Positions 1 through 6,202 are shown, counted from the stretch's first letter. The stretch is DNA of 6,202 nt from Paludibacter sp. (GCA_018054805.1 JAGPIU010000023.1:3196-9397); one strand, 5' to 3'. Program-made: numbers and translations. Notes: generated by a model from the sequence alone, not told the origin.

Positions 1-1070
1 TTCATTCGCTCAGTGTTTTCGGCCACAATCAGCTTATCAATTACTTCCTGAATATCGCCATTTACAAAAGCATTCAGATTGTACATGGTGTAGTTGATGC
101 GGTGATCGGTCACGCGGCCCTGCGGATAGTTGTAAGTGCGTATTTTTGCTGAACGGTCGCCGGTAGAAACCATTGTTTTGCGTCGCGATGCAATGGCTTC
201 CTGGTGTTTGGTAACTTCAATTTCGTAAAGTTTGGAGCGAAGCATTTGCATGGCAAGTTCGCGGTTGGCAAGCTGTGTACGCGCCTGCTGACAAACCACC
301 ACCATACCTGTTGGTTTGTGGGTGAGTTGTACTTTTGTTTCCACTTTGTTTACATTCTGACCACCGGCACCTCCGGAGCGCGAAGTCTGCATTTCCACAT
401 CGGCCGGATTCAGTTCAAAATCCACCTCATCGGCTTCGGGAAGCACAGCTACAGTAGCGGCTGAAGTGTGCACACGTCCCTGCGTTTCGGTCTGTGGCAC
501 ACGCTGTACACGGTGTACGCCCGATTCGTATTTCAGGGTGCCATATACATTTTCGCCGGAAACGGTGAAAACAATTTCTTTAAAACCACCCGCTGTGCCT
601 TCGCTTATGTTTGTTATTTCAACCTTCCAGCCTTTCGATTCGCAGTACCTGTTATACATTTTAAAGAGGTCGCCAGCAAAAATTGCAGCTTCGTCACCAC
701 CTGTTCCTCCGCGAATTTCCACAATGGAGTTTTTATTGTCTTCCGGATCGGCAGGGATCAGCAGAAGCTTAATACTTTCCTCCATTTCAGGAATACGGGG
801 CTCAATTTCGTCAATCTCGGCTTTGGCCATTTCGCGCATTTCGGGGTCATTCTCTGTGTCGAGAATGCTGCGTGCTTCAGCTATGTGCGCCAAAGCCAGT
901 TGATATTCGTTTTTCGCGTTCAGAATTTTTTCAAGATCGTGGTATTCTTTGTTAAGTTTCACGTATCTTTTCTGATCCGAGATTACTGATGGGTCGGTGA
1001 TAAGCGTCGAAATCTCTTCGAACTTGTGTTGAAGCCCTTCTAATTTGTCGAGCAATGATGTTTCTGCCAT
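1..1070 (-). CDS. prfA: Peptide chain release factor 1 (RF1), 3' end cut by window edge
   Basis: RF1 recognises UAA and UAG stop codons in the ribosomal A site and triggers release of the finished protein in the cytoplasm. The frame starts at ATG 1070 and gives 356 complete codons before the window ends; family members are about 355-370 residues, so only a short C-terminal tail is missing. The stop-codon reading tripeptide is P-Q-T at residues 192-194 (context [14 protein letters not shown]), the PxT pattern of RF1 and not the SPF of RF2. The catalytic GGQ is at 236-238 ([13 protein letters not shown]); its glutamine is the residue methylated by PrmC in characterised RF1. The charged helical N-terminal region fits RF1 domain 1. 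There is no Shine-Dalgarno site, only an A-rich leader (AAGATAAAAA) directly before ATG. The START-like gene ends 29 bp upstream with no terminator between, so co-transcription is likely. No frameshift or missing key residue is seen. Confidence 0.97.
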   Translation of the reverse strand, partial: MAETSLLDKLEGLQHKFEEISTLITDPSVISDQKRYVKLNKEYHDLEKILNAKNEYQLALAHIAEARSILDTENDPEMREMAKAEIDEIEPRIPEMEESIKLLLIPADPEDNKNSIVEIRGGTGGDEAAIFAGDLFKMYNRYCESKGWKVEITNISEGTAGGFKEIVFTVSGENVYGTLKYESGVHRVQRVPQTETQGRVHTSAATVAVLPEADEVDFELNPADVEMQTSRSGGAGGQNVNKVETKVQLTHKPTGMVVVCQQARTQLANRELAMQMLRSKLYEIEVTKHQEAIASRRKTMVSTGDRSAKIRTYNYPQGRVTDHRINYTMYNLNAFVNGDIQEVIDKLIVAENTERM

Positions 1071-1092
1071 TTTTTATCTTAATACTTGATAG

Positions 1093-1107
1093 CTGGCGTT
1101 TAGCCAG
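1093..1107 (-). other. Small inverted repeat over the stop codon of the START-like gene
   Basis: On the minus strand CTGGC and GCCAG form a perfect 5-bp GC-rich stem with a 5-nt loop (TAAAC) that contains the TAA stop of the upstream gene. It lies about 20 nt before the prfA ATG. No T-run follows, so it does not look like an intrinsic terminator. It could be a weak RNA hairpin affecting coupling between the two genes, or chance. Confidence 0.3.
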
Positions 1108-1765
1108 GGTTTTGTCTGATTTTTATCGCTTTTGTTCTGCTTTCGGCTTCATCTCTGATGTTGATCATCATTTGATGAAAGCGCCATTCCATTATGCTTC
1201 GGAATAAAGGTTGTGTAATAAATACATTGAAAAACCAACCGAATTTTACTTTTGTTTCCAGGGTAATCCAGTTGCCTTTTTCTGTCTCGGGAATGGCATA
1301 AAATACGCCTGAAGTTTCTTTGAGAAAAGCATCCGAATACATGACTTCGATTCGCACGCGTGTATTCCCGTTTTTGAGATACGATTTTGTCATGCGGCTA
1401 TTGACATGTATGTCGGGGAAACTGATAATACCAGGCACCTTCACATCTCCCACACATTTTATCAAATCATTTTCAGCGTCGTATTTTGCCGTTTTGAAAT
1501 TGAAAACTATCAGTTTGTCTTTTTCGCTACGTAGTTTCATGTCTTTCAGCGCCCATTCGAAGAGTTGGTCGAGATCGTATTTCGATTGCTCTACATAATC
1601 GTCGATTACTTCGTTGAGTACAGCTCTCGGTGCATTGACCCACACTTTGCAGTATGTGATGAAATGTCCGTCCTTGTAATAGGTTTTAACTGAATCTACC
1701 GGAGACGCAAAAGATGAAATAAATGTGCCCGCAAGCACGATAAATAAAAGAATAGTCCGGTTCAT
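1100..1765 (-). CDS. Exported START/SRPBCC-like domain protein
   Basis: The 221-residue product starts with a classical signal peptide: Asn-Arg at 2-3, a hydrophobic stretch at about 5-16, and a likely signal peptidase I site after Ala20 (SFA|SPVD). It should act outside the cytoplasm, probably in the periplasm. The rest resembles the START/SRPBCC helix-grip fold, which binds lipids or other hydrophobic ligands. It has the order expected of that fold: an early strand and helix (about 35-70), a series of strands around 85-165 with YSDAFLKETSGVFYAIPE and WITLETKVKFGW, and a long C-terminal amphipathic helix (about 187-214, ending MEWRFHQMMINIRDEAESR). No catalytic motif is visible, and the ligand cannot be told from sequence. 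The fold assignment rests on overall pattern and is moderate. ATG 1765 is chosen because it gives an intact signal peptide and lies about 50 nt below the promoter at 1823-1853. It precedes prfA by 29 bp, probably in the same operon. Confidence 0.75.
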   Translation of the reverse strand: MNRTILLFIVLAGTFISSFASPVDSVKTYYKDGHFITYCKVWVNAPRAVLNEVIDDYVEQSKYDLDQLFEWALKDMKLRSEKDKLIVFNFKTAKYDAENDLIKCVGDVKVPGIISFPDIHVNSRMTKSYLKNGNTRVRIEVMYSDAFLKETSGVFYAIPETEKGNWITLETKVKFGWFFNVFITQPLFRSIMEWRFHQMMINIRDEAESRTKAIKIRQNPG

Positions 1766-1809
1766 TAAATGTTTGTGTGTGAAAATACTGATTCTGAATT
1801 CAGGTTTTC

Positions 1810-1840
1810 AATTAATTGGTCGCAAAATTACCAATTAATT
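1810..1840. repeat. Perfect 11-bp inverted repeat around the -7 box (possible operator)
   Basis: AATTAATTGGT (1810-1820) and ACCAATTAATT (1830-1840) are exact reverse complements separated by 9 bp. The arm centres are 20 bp apart, about two helical turns, as for a dimeric DNA-binding protein. The spacer plus the first base of the right arm forms the minus-strand -7 element TAATTTTG. The predicted transcription start falls in or near the left arm, so the START-prfA transcript itself could not carry both arms; a DNA-level role is more likely than an RNA hairpin. No regulator is identified, and the AT-rich composition leaves chance possible. Confidence 0.5.
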
Positions 1841-1853
1841 TACGGCTCTCAAA
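1823..1853 (-). promoter_or_regulatory. Bacteroidota-type promoter for the START-prfA transcript
   Basis: On the minus strand TTTG (1853-1850) is followed after exactly 19 bp by TAATTTTG (1830-1823), matching the Bacteroidota housekeeping consensus TTTG-N19-21-TAnnTTTG in every defined base. Transcription would begin near 1816-1818, giving a leader of about 50 nt before the ATG at 1765. The whole promoter lies in the gap after tamL, so the START-like gene and prfA need not depend on read-through from tamL. Confidence 0.75.
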
Positions 1854-1872
1854 ATTCGTTGATAATTTTGAG
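1848..1872. repeat. Perfect 9-bp inverted repeat overlapping the -33 box
   Basis: CTCAAAATT (1848-1856) and AATTTTGAG (1864-1872) are exact reverse complements separated by 7 bp. The left arm contains the -33 TTTG of the START-prfA promoter (complement of 1850-1853). Read on the minus strand downstream of tamL it could form a short AT-rich hairpin, but it is not followed by a T-run and lies 48 bp past the tamL stop, so an intrinsic terminator is doubtful. A regulator-binding site is an alternative. Confidence 0.4.
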
Positions 1873-1919
1873 TAAGCTTTACAGAAAATTATAAACCGCA
1901 GTTTGGAATTTTATTATTG

Positions 1920-4196
1920 TCAGAATGGATATCCAATGGCAATGTGGAATGCAAAATCGTCGCTGACAGGATTTATGCGCCATTGTTCACGTTGCGAAAG
2001 TGCCGGGTTAAATAGTCTTACACCCATGTCCAGACGAGCTACGAAGAAAGAAAAGTCCATGCGGATGCCTGCTCCGTAAGCAATGGCAATCTGATTCATA
2101 AACGAGTCGAGTTTGAATGCACCACCCGGCTGTTCAGGATAATCTTTTATCGTCCAGATATTTCCTCCATCCAGAAAAAGTGCGCCTTCCAGTAACCAGA
2201 ACAGTTTTACACGGTACTCCATGTTCAGATCAAGCTTGATATCGCCTACCTGATTGTAGTCGCGTGTGGGTACATCCTGCCGTTCAGCATATACACCAGG
2301 ACCAAGACGACTTTCGCCCCAGCCACGTACACTGTTTGCTCCACCACTGTAAAATCGGCGTTCGAACGGAATAATATCTGCATTGCCGTAAGGAATTCCC
2401 AAGCCTAAGCCCATATGGTAAACAAACCTGTTGTTTTTGTCGATGATCTGATTGTAAGATGCATTGTATTCTCCTCTGACATATTGCGCATAGCGAATGT
2501 CGAAAAGTTTGTATGATCCATCGGCATCTACCTCGGAATTGAGCAGATGATTCAATCCGTAAAGCATATTTCCGGCCGACTCGATACTGAAACTGTAGTT
2601 CGAATAATTTCGCATGGGGCGGTTGGCGTTGAAATTGCTGAATGCCGCATTGTACGAAGCCCGCATGATGAAATGGTTTTCGTAATTGTATTTGTTGTAT
2701 CGCCCGGTGTTGATATAATTGTTCTGAAAAGCTGGATCAATAAGGGGGAAATTCACATAGCTGAGATTTACCAGATCGAGATTGTGACGCACGCGACGAC
2801 GTAACCATGAATAGTTGAGCGCGCCGCTCAGATTTATTGAAGTAAACTCACCCGGACGGTATTGGTACAGGAAGTTTGTTCTGAAATCGGTATTGGCATG
2901 AATTCCGCGCTTGAAATCGAAACTACCCACCGGAAAAACGAATTTTGGGAATCGTAAATTTATTTGAGAGCCCAGTTCCTGCGCCCAAATACCGTTTTGC
3001 CATTCGAGAGCTGCTTTTGCCTGTATGCTAAGCGCCTCTGCCCCGCCAAAGGTGTTTTTGTTCATCCATGTGACGCTGGTGGCACCTCCCCAAAACAGAC
3101 CATTGTTCGTTTCGGTAAATGTTCCCTCAATATCGGCCGAAAGTGAAATTGTTTTGGCAGGTACAATTACAATCTGACAATCGAGTGTGCTGTCCGACGA
3201 TTCCTTAAATGTAATATCCACATATTTTACCGGAGCCTGTGAGTTGAGGCTGGCATAGGTGCGCTCCACGCTGACATCGCTGTAGAACGCATTTGGCTCA
3301 ATATGTGTATTGTGAATCAGTGCATTCAGTGAAACAAATTTGCCTGTGGGGCTGATCAGCGAAAAGTTTTTGTAAATGGTGGTGTCCGGTTTTTGCTGTG
3401 TGTCAGTATTGTTGCTGATGTTAAGAGTGTTGTTGCTGTAGTAATATACATTGCCAATCCGGTATTGTTTGAAAATAAGGCTGTTGATAGAGTCCTTGCC
3501 TATTTTGAGATAATCGCGCAGGTCGAGCGTCAGATCAATTTTGTGTGCATTGAGCGAACTGTCGGCTTTATACACCAGAAAATCCTTGTTGAAATTGTAA
3601 AAACCTCTTTCGCGAAAGCGTGAAGCTACTCTTTCTCTTTCCTGATCGAGCACGTCGGTGTCGAAGTGCATACCATTTCTGATCAGTGAACGTGCTGTGT
3701 CGGAAGCAATTCTTTGTAATAAAGGGTGTTCAATTTTTATGTTATAATCGCGCAGTACATAAGGACGATTGGATTTTATATGATAATTTACAATGGCTTT
3801 TTTGTTTTTAAGCTTTACAGTTTCGGTTACTTTGGCATTCATATAGCCTTTGTTTACCATTACTTTTTGCAATTGTTGCGCCGAAATTGTGGTCTGGCTT
3901 TCGTCGTAGAGTACAGGAGCATCGCCGAGTCGCATGAACAGGCGGTTTATCTTTCGGGTAGTGTCTTTGCCTGCCAGGTTGTAAATTCCCAATTGCATTT
4001 TGAACAGACCAAAAACCTTTGAATTCGGTGTTTGTCGCAGATAATCGTCGAGTTCGCTCACCGGGATATCTTTTACATCGTTTTGAATGTGTACTTTATG
4101 CAGCAGATGTTGTCCTTCGGGAACGTGTTTGGTTACATTACACGACCACATAAGTACTATTGCCAATAAAATAACAACGATTTTTATTCTGTTCAT
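1920..4196 (-). CDS. tamL: TamL, Omp85/BamA-family outer-membrane assembly lipoprotein
   Basis: This 758-residue protein is the Bacteroidota lipoprotein form of TamA, an Omp85-family outer-membrane factor thought to work with the inner-membrane protein TamB in outer-membrane protein or lipid assembly. The N-terminus is a lipoprotein signal (MNRIKIVVILLAIVLMWSC) with the acylated cysteine at 19, then NVTKHVPEGQHLL, typical of TamL. Residues about 20-390 fit POTRA-type periplasmic repeats and about 400-758 the 16-strand barrel. The barrel carries FYSGGANSVRGWGE with the conserved Omp85 loop motif Arg-Gly-Trp at 624-626, and ends in FHIAIGYPF with a terminal Phe, as expected of a BAM recognition signal. 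The frame stays open to TTG at 4226, but I chose ATG 4196: it starts a normal signal peptide, and the -7 box at 4229-4236 is so close to the TTG that transcription would begin downstream of it. No tamB follows; the next gene is the START-like one. Confidence 0.92.
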   Translation of the reverse strand: MNRIKIVVILLAIVLMWSCNVTKHVPEGQHLLHKVHIQNDVKDIPVSELDDYLRQTPNSKVFGLFKMQLGIYNLAGKDTTRKINRLFMRLGDAPVLYDESQTTISAQQLQKVMVNKGYMNAKVTETVKLKNKKAIVNYHIKSNRPYVLRDYNIKIEHPLLQRIASDTARSLIRNGMHFDTDVLDQERERVASRFRERGFYNFNKDFLVYKADSSLNAHKIDLTLDLRDYLKIGKDSINSLIFKQYRIGNVYYYSNNTLNISNNTDTQQKPDTTIYKNFSLISPTGKFVSLNALIHNTHIEPNAFYSDVSVERTYASLNSQAPVKYVDITFKESSDSTLDCQIVIVPAKTISLSADIEGTFTETNNGLFWGGATSVTWMNKNTFGGAEALSIQAKAALEWQNGIWAQELGSQINLRFPKFVFPVGSFDFKRGIHANTDFRTNFLYQYRPGEFTSINLSGALNYSWLRRRVRHNLDLVNLSYVNFPLIDPAFQNNYINTGRYNKYNYENHFIMRASYNAAFSNFNANRPMRNYSNYSFSIESAGNMLYGLNHLLNSEVDADGSYKLFDIRYAQYVRGEYNASYNQIIDKNNRFVYHMGLGLGIPYGNADIIPFERRFYSGGANSVRGWGESRLGPGVYAERQDVPTRDYNQVGDIKLDLNMEYRVKLFWLLEGALFLDGGNIWTIKDYPEQPGGAFKLDSFMNQIAIAYGAGIRMDFSFFVARLDMGVRLFNPALSQREQWRINPVSDDFAFHIAIGYPF

Positions 4197-4228
4197 AAAC
4201 AAGTGAAAATAATTTTTCTTTTTCAATG

Positions 4229-4236
4229 CAAATATA
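4229..4236 (-). promoter_or_regulatory. Candidate -7 promoter element for tamL
   Basis: TATATTTG on the minus strand (4236-4229) matches TAnnTTTG. It would place the transcription start near 4222-4224 and give a leader of about 26 nt before ATG 4196. No TTTG is present at the expected 19-21 bp upstream (the nearest is 31 bp away), so the -33 half is weak and the call is only moderate. Confidence 0.5.
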
Positions 4237-4319
4237 CTTTAAATTGATAAGCTATAATTCGTTGTTGCAAAAATTGTGCTTGTTTTTATGCAAATTAATT
4301 TTCTTATACTGTTGTAAAC

Positions 4320-4351
4320 TTTGTCGGTATCCGAAAACTTTGTTAGTTTTG
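4320..4351 (+). promoter_or_regulatory. Bacteroidota-type promoter for the TrmH-family methyltransferase
   Basis: TTTG (4320-4323) is followed after 20 bp by TAGTTTTG (4344-4351), matching TTTG-N19-21-TAnnTTTG. Transcription would start near 4357-4359, leaving about 50 nt before ATG 4409. The site lies inside the upstream extension of the open frame, which argues that the extension is not translated. It is divergent from the tamL promoter, with about 83 bp between the two elements. Confidence 0.65.
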
Positions 4352-4408
4352 TCATTCAGTTATTACAAAAATACTCACATTGCATTAATTACGCCCGATC
4401 ACATTTAT

Positions 4409-5161
4409 ATGATTTCGAAAAGTCAAATAAAGTTCATAAGTTCACTATCGCAAAAGAAATTCAGAGACGAAAGTGGCATGTTTATCGCCGAAGGAACAAA
4501 ACTGGTGCTCGATTTGCTGCCTGCTTTCGAATGCGTGCATGCGTTTGCCACCGAAGAATGGAAAGAGCGTAACGCAGGAAAAAATGTGTCGGGGTTTGTT
4601 ACTGCTACCGAAGAGGAACTTCGCAAAATTTCGAATCAAAAATCGCCGCAGGGTGTACTTGCCGTGTTTCGGAAACGCGAAAGTCATTTTGATGTGCAAC
4701 AACTGAAAGGAAAACTCAGCCTCGCGCTCGACGATGTGCAGGATCCCGGAAATCTGGGTACAATTATTCGCATTGCCGACTGGTTTGGTGTGGAAGATAT
4801 TTTTTGCTCGGAGTTTTGTGCTGATGCTTTCGGGCCTAAAACGGTGCAGGCTACAATGGGTGCACTGGCACGGGTGAACATTCATTATCTCAATCTGAAT
4901 TCTTTTCTTGCCGCTTTACCTGCCGATATGCCTGTTTACGGCACATTTATGGATGGCGAAAATATATATTCCGAAAAGATTTCAGCCAATGGAATTATTG
5001 TGATGGGCAACGAAGGGAATGGTATTTCGGCTACTATTGAGGAAAAAGTAAATAAACGATTGCTTATTCCTAATTATCCTTTGGGCAGCGAAACTTCGGA
5101 ATCGCTCAATGTGGCTGTGGCTACTGCGCTTGTGTGTGCCGAGTTTCGTCGACGGGTTTAG
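4409..5161 (+). CDS. TrmH/SpoU-family RNA 2'-O-methyltransferase
   Basis: The 250-residue product is a SPOUT-class enzyme that transfers a methyl group from S-adenosylmethionine to a ribose 2'-OH in tRNA or rRNA; which RNA cannot be told from sequence. Residues about 1-90 form the substrate-binding N-terminal domain (start MISKSQIKFISSLSQKKFRD, later SPQGVLAVFRK). The SpoU knot domain follows with its three motifs: LDDVQDPGNLGTIIRIADW (107-125, with Asn115 and Arg121), VMGNEGNGIS (198-207, with Glu202), and LIPNYPLGSETSESLN (219-234), ending in the Ser-Leu-Asn of the cofactor-binding knot. The frame is open back to 4226, adding 61 Cys/Leu/Tyr-rich residues unlike the family. I chose ATG 4409 because homologous proteins start this way and the promoter at 4320-4351 lies inside the extension. 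It is divergent from tamL and convergent with murI, with 3 bp between stops. Confidence 0.92.
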   Translation: MISKSQIKFISSLSQKKFRDESGMFIAEGTKLVLDLLPAFECVHAFATEEWKERNAGKNVSGFVTATEEELRKISNQKSPQGVLAVFRKRESHFDVQQLKGKLSLALDDVQDPGNLGTIIRIADWFGVEDIFCSEFCADAFGPKTVQATMGALARVNIHYLNLNSFLAALPADMPVYGTFMDGENIYSEKISANGIIVMGNEGNGISATIEEKVNKRLLIPNYPLGSETSESLNVAVATALVCAEFRRRV

Positions 5162-5164
5162 TTT

Positions 5165-6013
5165 TTATCCAATATCAATGTGCTGCGCCTCTACTTTGTT
5201 TTTCAGGAAAACGGAGGCTGAAGCGCTGAATTTTTCTACCGATTCGGTGGTGAAATAAGTCACATTGCCGTTTTTCGAACATTTCGTCTCCATCTCAGAA
5301 TGCCTTTTCAGATAGTCGGCCAGACTGGCGGCAACAAGCTCTCCCTGCGAAATTACTTTTATTCCTTCGGGCAAAAAAGCCGCTATCCTGTCCTGAATAA
5401 GCGGATAATGTGTGCAGCCAAGCATTACTGTATCTATCAGCGCGTCATTTTTCAATAAATTCTCAATATTTTTTCTGATAAAAAAATCAGCACCTTCGTT
5501 GCGATGTTCGTTATTTTCGATAAGAGGTACCCAAAGCGGACAAGCTTCGGAAGTAACTGTGATGTCGTTGTACAGTTTGGCAATTTCGAGCGGATATGAG
5601 CCTGACTGTACTGTGCCGGGTGTGGCGAGTAAGCCTATGTGTCGCGTCTGAGTTTGATTCCCGATTACTTCAACAGTAGGACGAATGACTCCCAGTACTC
5701 TGCGCGAAGGATCGATGCGGGGAAGGTCGTTTTGCTGAATGCTTCGCAAAGCTTTTGCCGAAGCTGTGTTGCAGGCCAGAATAACCAACTGACAGCCCAT
5801 TTCGAAAAGTCGGGTGACACATTCGAGCGTAAATTTGTATACTACGTCAAACGAACGTGTTCCATAAGGCGTGCGGGCATTGTCGCCAAGGTAAATGTAA
5901 TCGTAATCAGGTAATTGTTCCCTGATTTTTTCAAGTATCGTAAGTCCGCCATAGCCCGAATCGAAAATTCCGATAGGAGATGATTTATCCAAAATGTTGT
6001 CAATTTTTTCCAT
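5165..6013 (-). CDS. murI: Glutamate racemase
   Basis: MurI interconverts L- and D-glutamate in the cytoplasm without a cofactor, supplying D-Glu for the peptidoglycan stem peptide. The product is 282 residues, normal for the family. Visible signatures, in order, are GIFDSGYGGLTI (15-26, with Asp18 and Ser19), YLGDNARTPYG (41-51), ACNTASA (80-86) carrying the first catalytic cysteine Cys81, GVIRP (108-112), and LGCTHYPLI (198-206) carrying the second catalytic cysteine Cys200. Both cysteines of the two-base mechanism are present, so the enzyme should be active. ATG 6013 gives a short charged lead-in before the first strand. Upstream is a purine-rich leader made of heptamer repeats instead of a clear ribosome-binding site, and I see no promoter in the 60-bp gap, so co-transcription with the M23 peptidase gene is likely. 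The C-terminal tail after about 240 is low in recognisable motifs. Its 3' end abuts the convergent methyltransferase gene. Confidence 0.97.
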   Translation of the reverse strand: MEKIDNILDKSSPIGIFDSGYGGLTILEKIREQLPDYDYIYLGDNARTPYGTRSFDVVYKFTLECVTRLFEMGCQLVILACNTASAKALRSIQQNDLPRIDPSRRVLGVIRPTVEVIGNQTQTRHIGLLATPGTVQSGSYPLEIAKLYNDITVTSEACPLWVPLIENNEHRNEGADFFIRKNIENLLKNDALIDTVMLGCTHYPLIQDRIAAFLPEGIKVISQGELVAASLADYLKRHSEMETKCSKNGNVTYFTTESVEKFSASASVFLKNKVEAQHIDIG

Positions 6014-6023
6014 CTATACGCTT

Positions 6024-6059
6024 CTTGCTTCTTACTTCTTACTTTCTTACCTCTCACCT
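6024..6059 (-). repeat. Degenerate heptamer tandem repeat upstream of murI
   Basis: Five heptamers stand in a row. On the minus strand, reading towards murI, they are AGGTGAG, AGGTAAG, then one extra A, AAGTAAG, AAGTAAG and AAGCAAG, followed by a partial unit AAGCGTA and the murI ATG at 6013. The consensus is about ARGTAAG. The block is almost pure purine on the murI-sense strand and fills most of the gap between the two genes. It may act as an A/G-rich translation leader, or be a variable intergenic repeat. Confidence 0.65.
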
Positions 6060-6073
6060 TCTGAAAAGACAAA

Positions 6074-6202
6074 TCAATCCATCATCATACCCGAGTTGTT
6101 GCTCATTTGTACCATTCTGTCGTACTCTTCAGGCGAAAGATCGAGGAAATAATAGTTTGCCGGATTCATAACCTGTCCTTTGAAATGCACTTCGTAGTGC
6201 AG
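6074..6202 (-). CDS. M23 (LytM-type) metallopeptidase, C-terminal 42 residues only
   Basis: Only the last 42 codons and the TGA stop are in the window; the 5' part lies beyond the right edge. The fragment begins LHYEVHFKGQVMNPANYYF and continues LDLSPEEYDRMVQMSNNSG. The HYEV segment followed by a V-x-NPxNYY stretch is the typical end of Bacteroidota M23 peptidases. The first visible His would be the second, zinc-binding His of the HxH motif; the preceding His is just outside. Family members cleave peptidoglycan cross-bridges or stems in the periplasm, or act as inactive activators of amidases; which applies here cannot be decided. It lies 60 bp upstream of murI on the same strand with no terminator seen between them. 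Confidence 0.8.
   Translation of the reverse strand: MHYEVHFKGQVMNPANYYFLDLSPEEYDRMVQMSNNSGMMMD

Noticed and set aside
204..989. Several plus-strand open frames of 86-173 codons
   Set aside because: They lie entirely antisense to prfA, whose protein has all RF1 motifs; their translations are low-complexity and resemble nothing.
1863..1870. Plus-strand TAATTTTG, a possible antisense promoter into the 3' end of tamL
   Set aside because: It matches the -7 box but no TTTG lies 19-21 bp upstream, and it is simply the right arm of the inverted repeat at 1848-1872.
1848..1872. Intrinsic terminator for tamL
   Set aside because: The stem is AT-rich with few GC pairs and is not followed by a T-run on the minus strand, so it is listed only as an inverted repeat.
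2547..4022. Plus- and minus-strand open frames of 60-98 codons within tamL
   Set aside because: They are shadow frames of the long tamL coding sequence and have no own promoter, leader or recognisable domain.
5842..6072. Minus-strand 76-codon frame starting before murI, rich in Lys/Arg
   Set aside because: Its basic N-terminus comes from the purine-rich heptamer repeat and the rest overlaps murI out of frame, so it is not a gene.
1..6202. CRISPR array, transposon, tRNA, riboswitch or toxin-antitoxin/defence system
   Set aside because: No long direct repeats with spacers, transposase, cloverleaf or toxin-like short gene pair was seen; nearly all sequence is accounted for by six housekeeping-type genes and short gaps.

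Overview
The window looks like chromosomal DNA of a Bacteroidota bacterium. Three things point there. The release factor RF1 has the Bacteroidota-style GGQ context ([13 protein letters not shown]). The Omp85-family protein is a lipoprotein of the TamL type. Intergenic promoters fit the Bacteroidota pattern (-33 TTTG, 19-20 bp spacer, -7 TAnnTTTG) rather than -35/-10 boxes, and start codons are preceded by A-rich leaders, not strong Shine-Dalgarno sites. I cannot name a genus.

Layout from left to right. Positions 1-1070 (minus) hold prfA (RF1), cut by the left edge just before its end. Positions 1100-1765 (minus) encode an exported START/SRPBCC-like protein that precedes prfA by 29 bp and probably shares its transcript. 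The 154 bp at 1766-1919 carry a clear minus-strand promoter for that pair, embedded in two perfect inverted repeats. Positions 1920-4196 (minus) encode TamL, an Omp85/BamA-like outer-membrane assembly lipoprotein. The 212 bp at 4197-4408 are a divergent promoter region. Positions 4409-5161 (plus) encode a SpoU/TrmH-family RNA 2'-O-methyltransferase. It converges on murI (glutamate racemase, 5165-6013, minus) with only 3 bp between the stop codons. A 60-bp gap holding a degenerate heptamer tandem repeat (6024-6059) separates murI from the last 42 codons of an M23-type peptidase (6074-6202, minus), cut by the right edge.

The genes are mostly housekeeping: translation termination, RNA modification, outer-membrane protein assembly, and peptidoglycan precursor synthesis and remodelling. 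I see no mobile element, CRISPR array, tRNA, rRNA or defence system, and no credible undescribed system. The items most worth a second look are non-coding: the operator-like inverted repeats around the START-prfA promoter and the heptamer repeat in front of murI. Two start sites (tamL and the methyltransferase) are moved downstream from the longest open frame, for reasons given in their entries.
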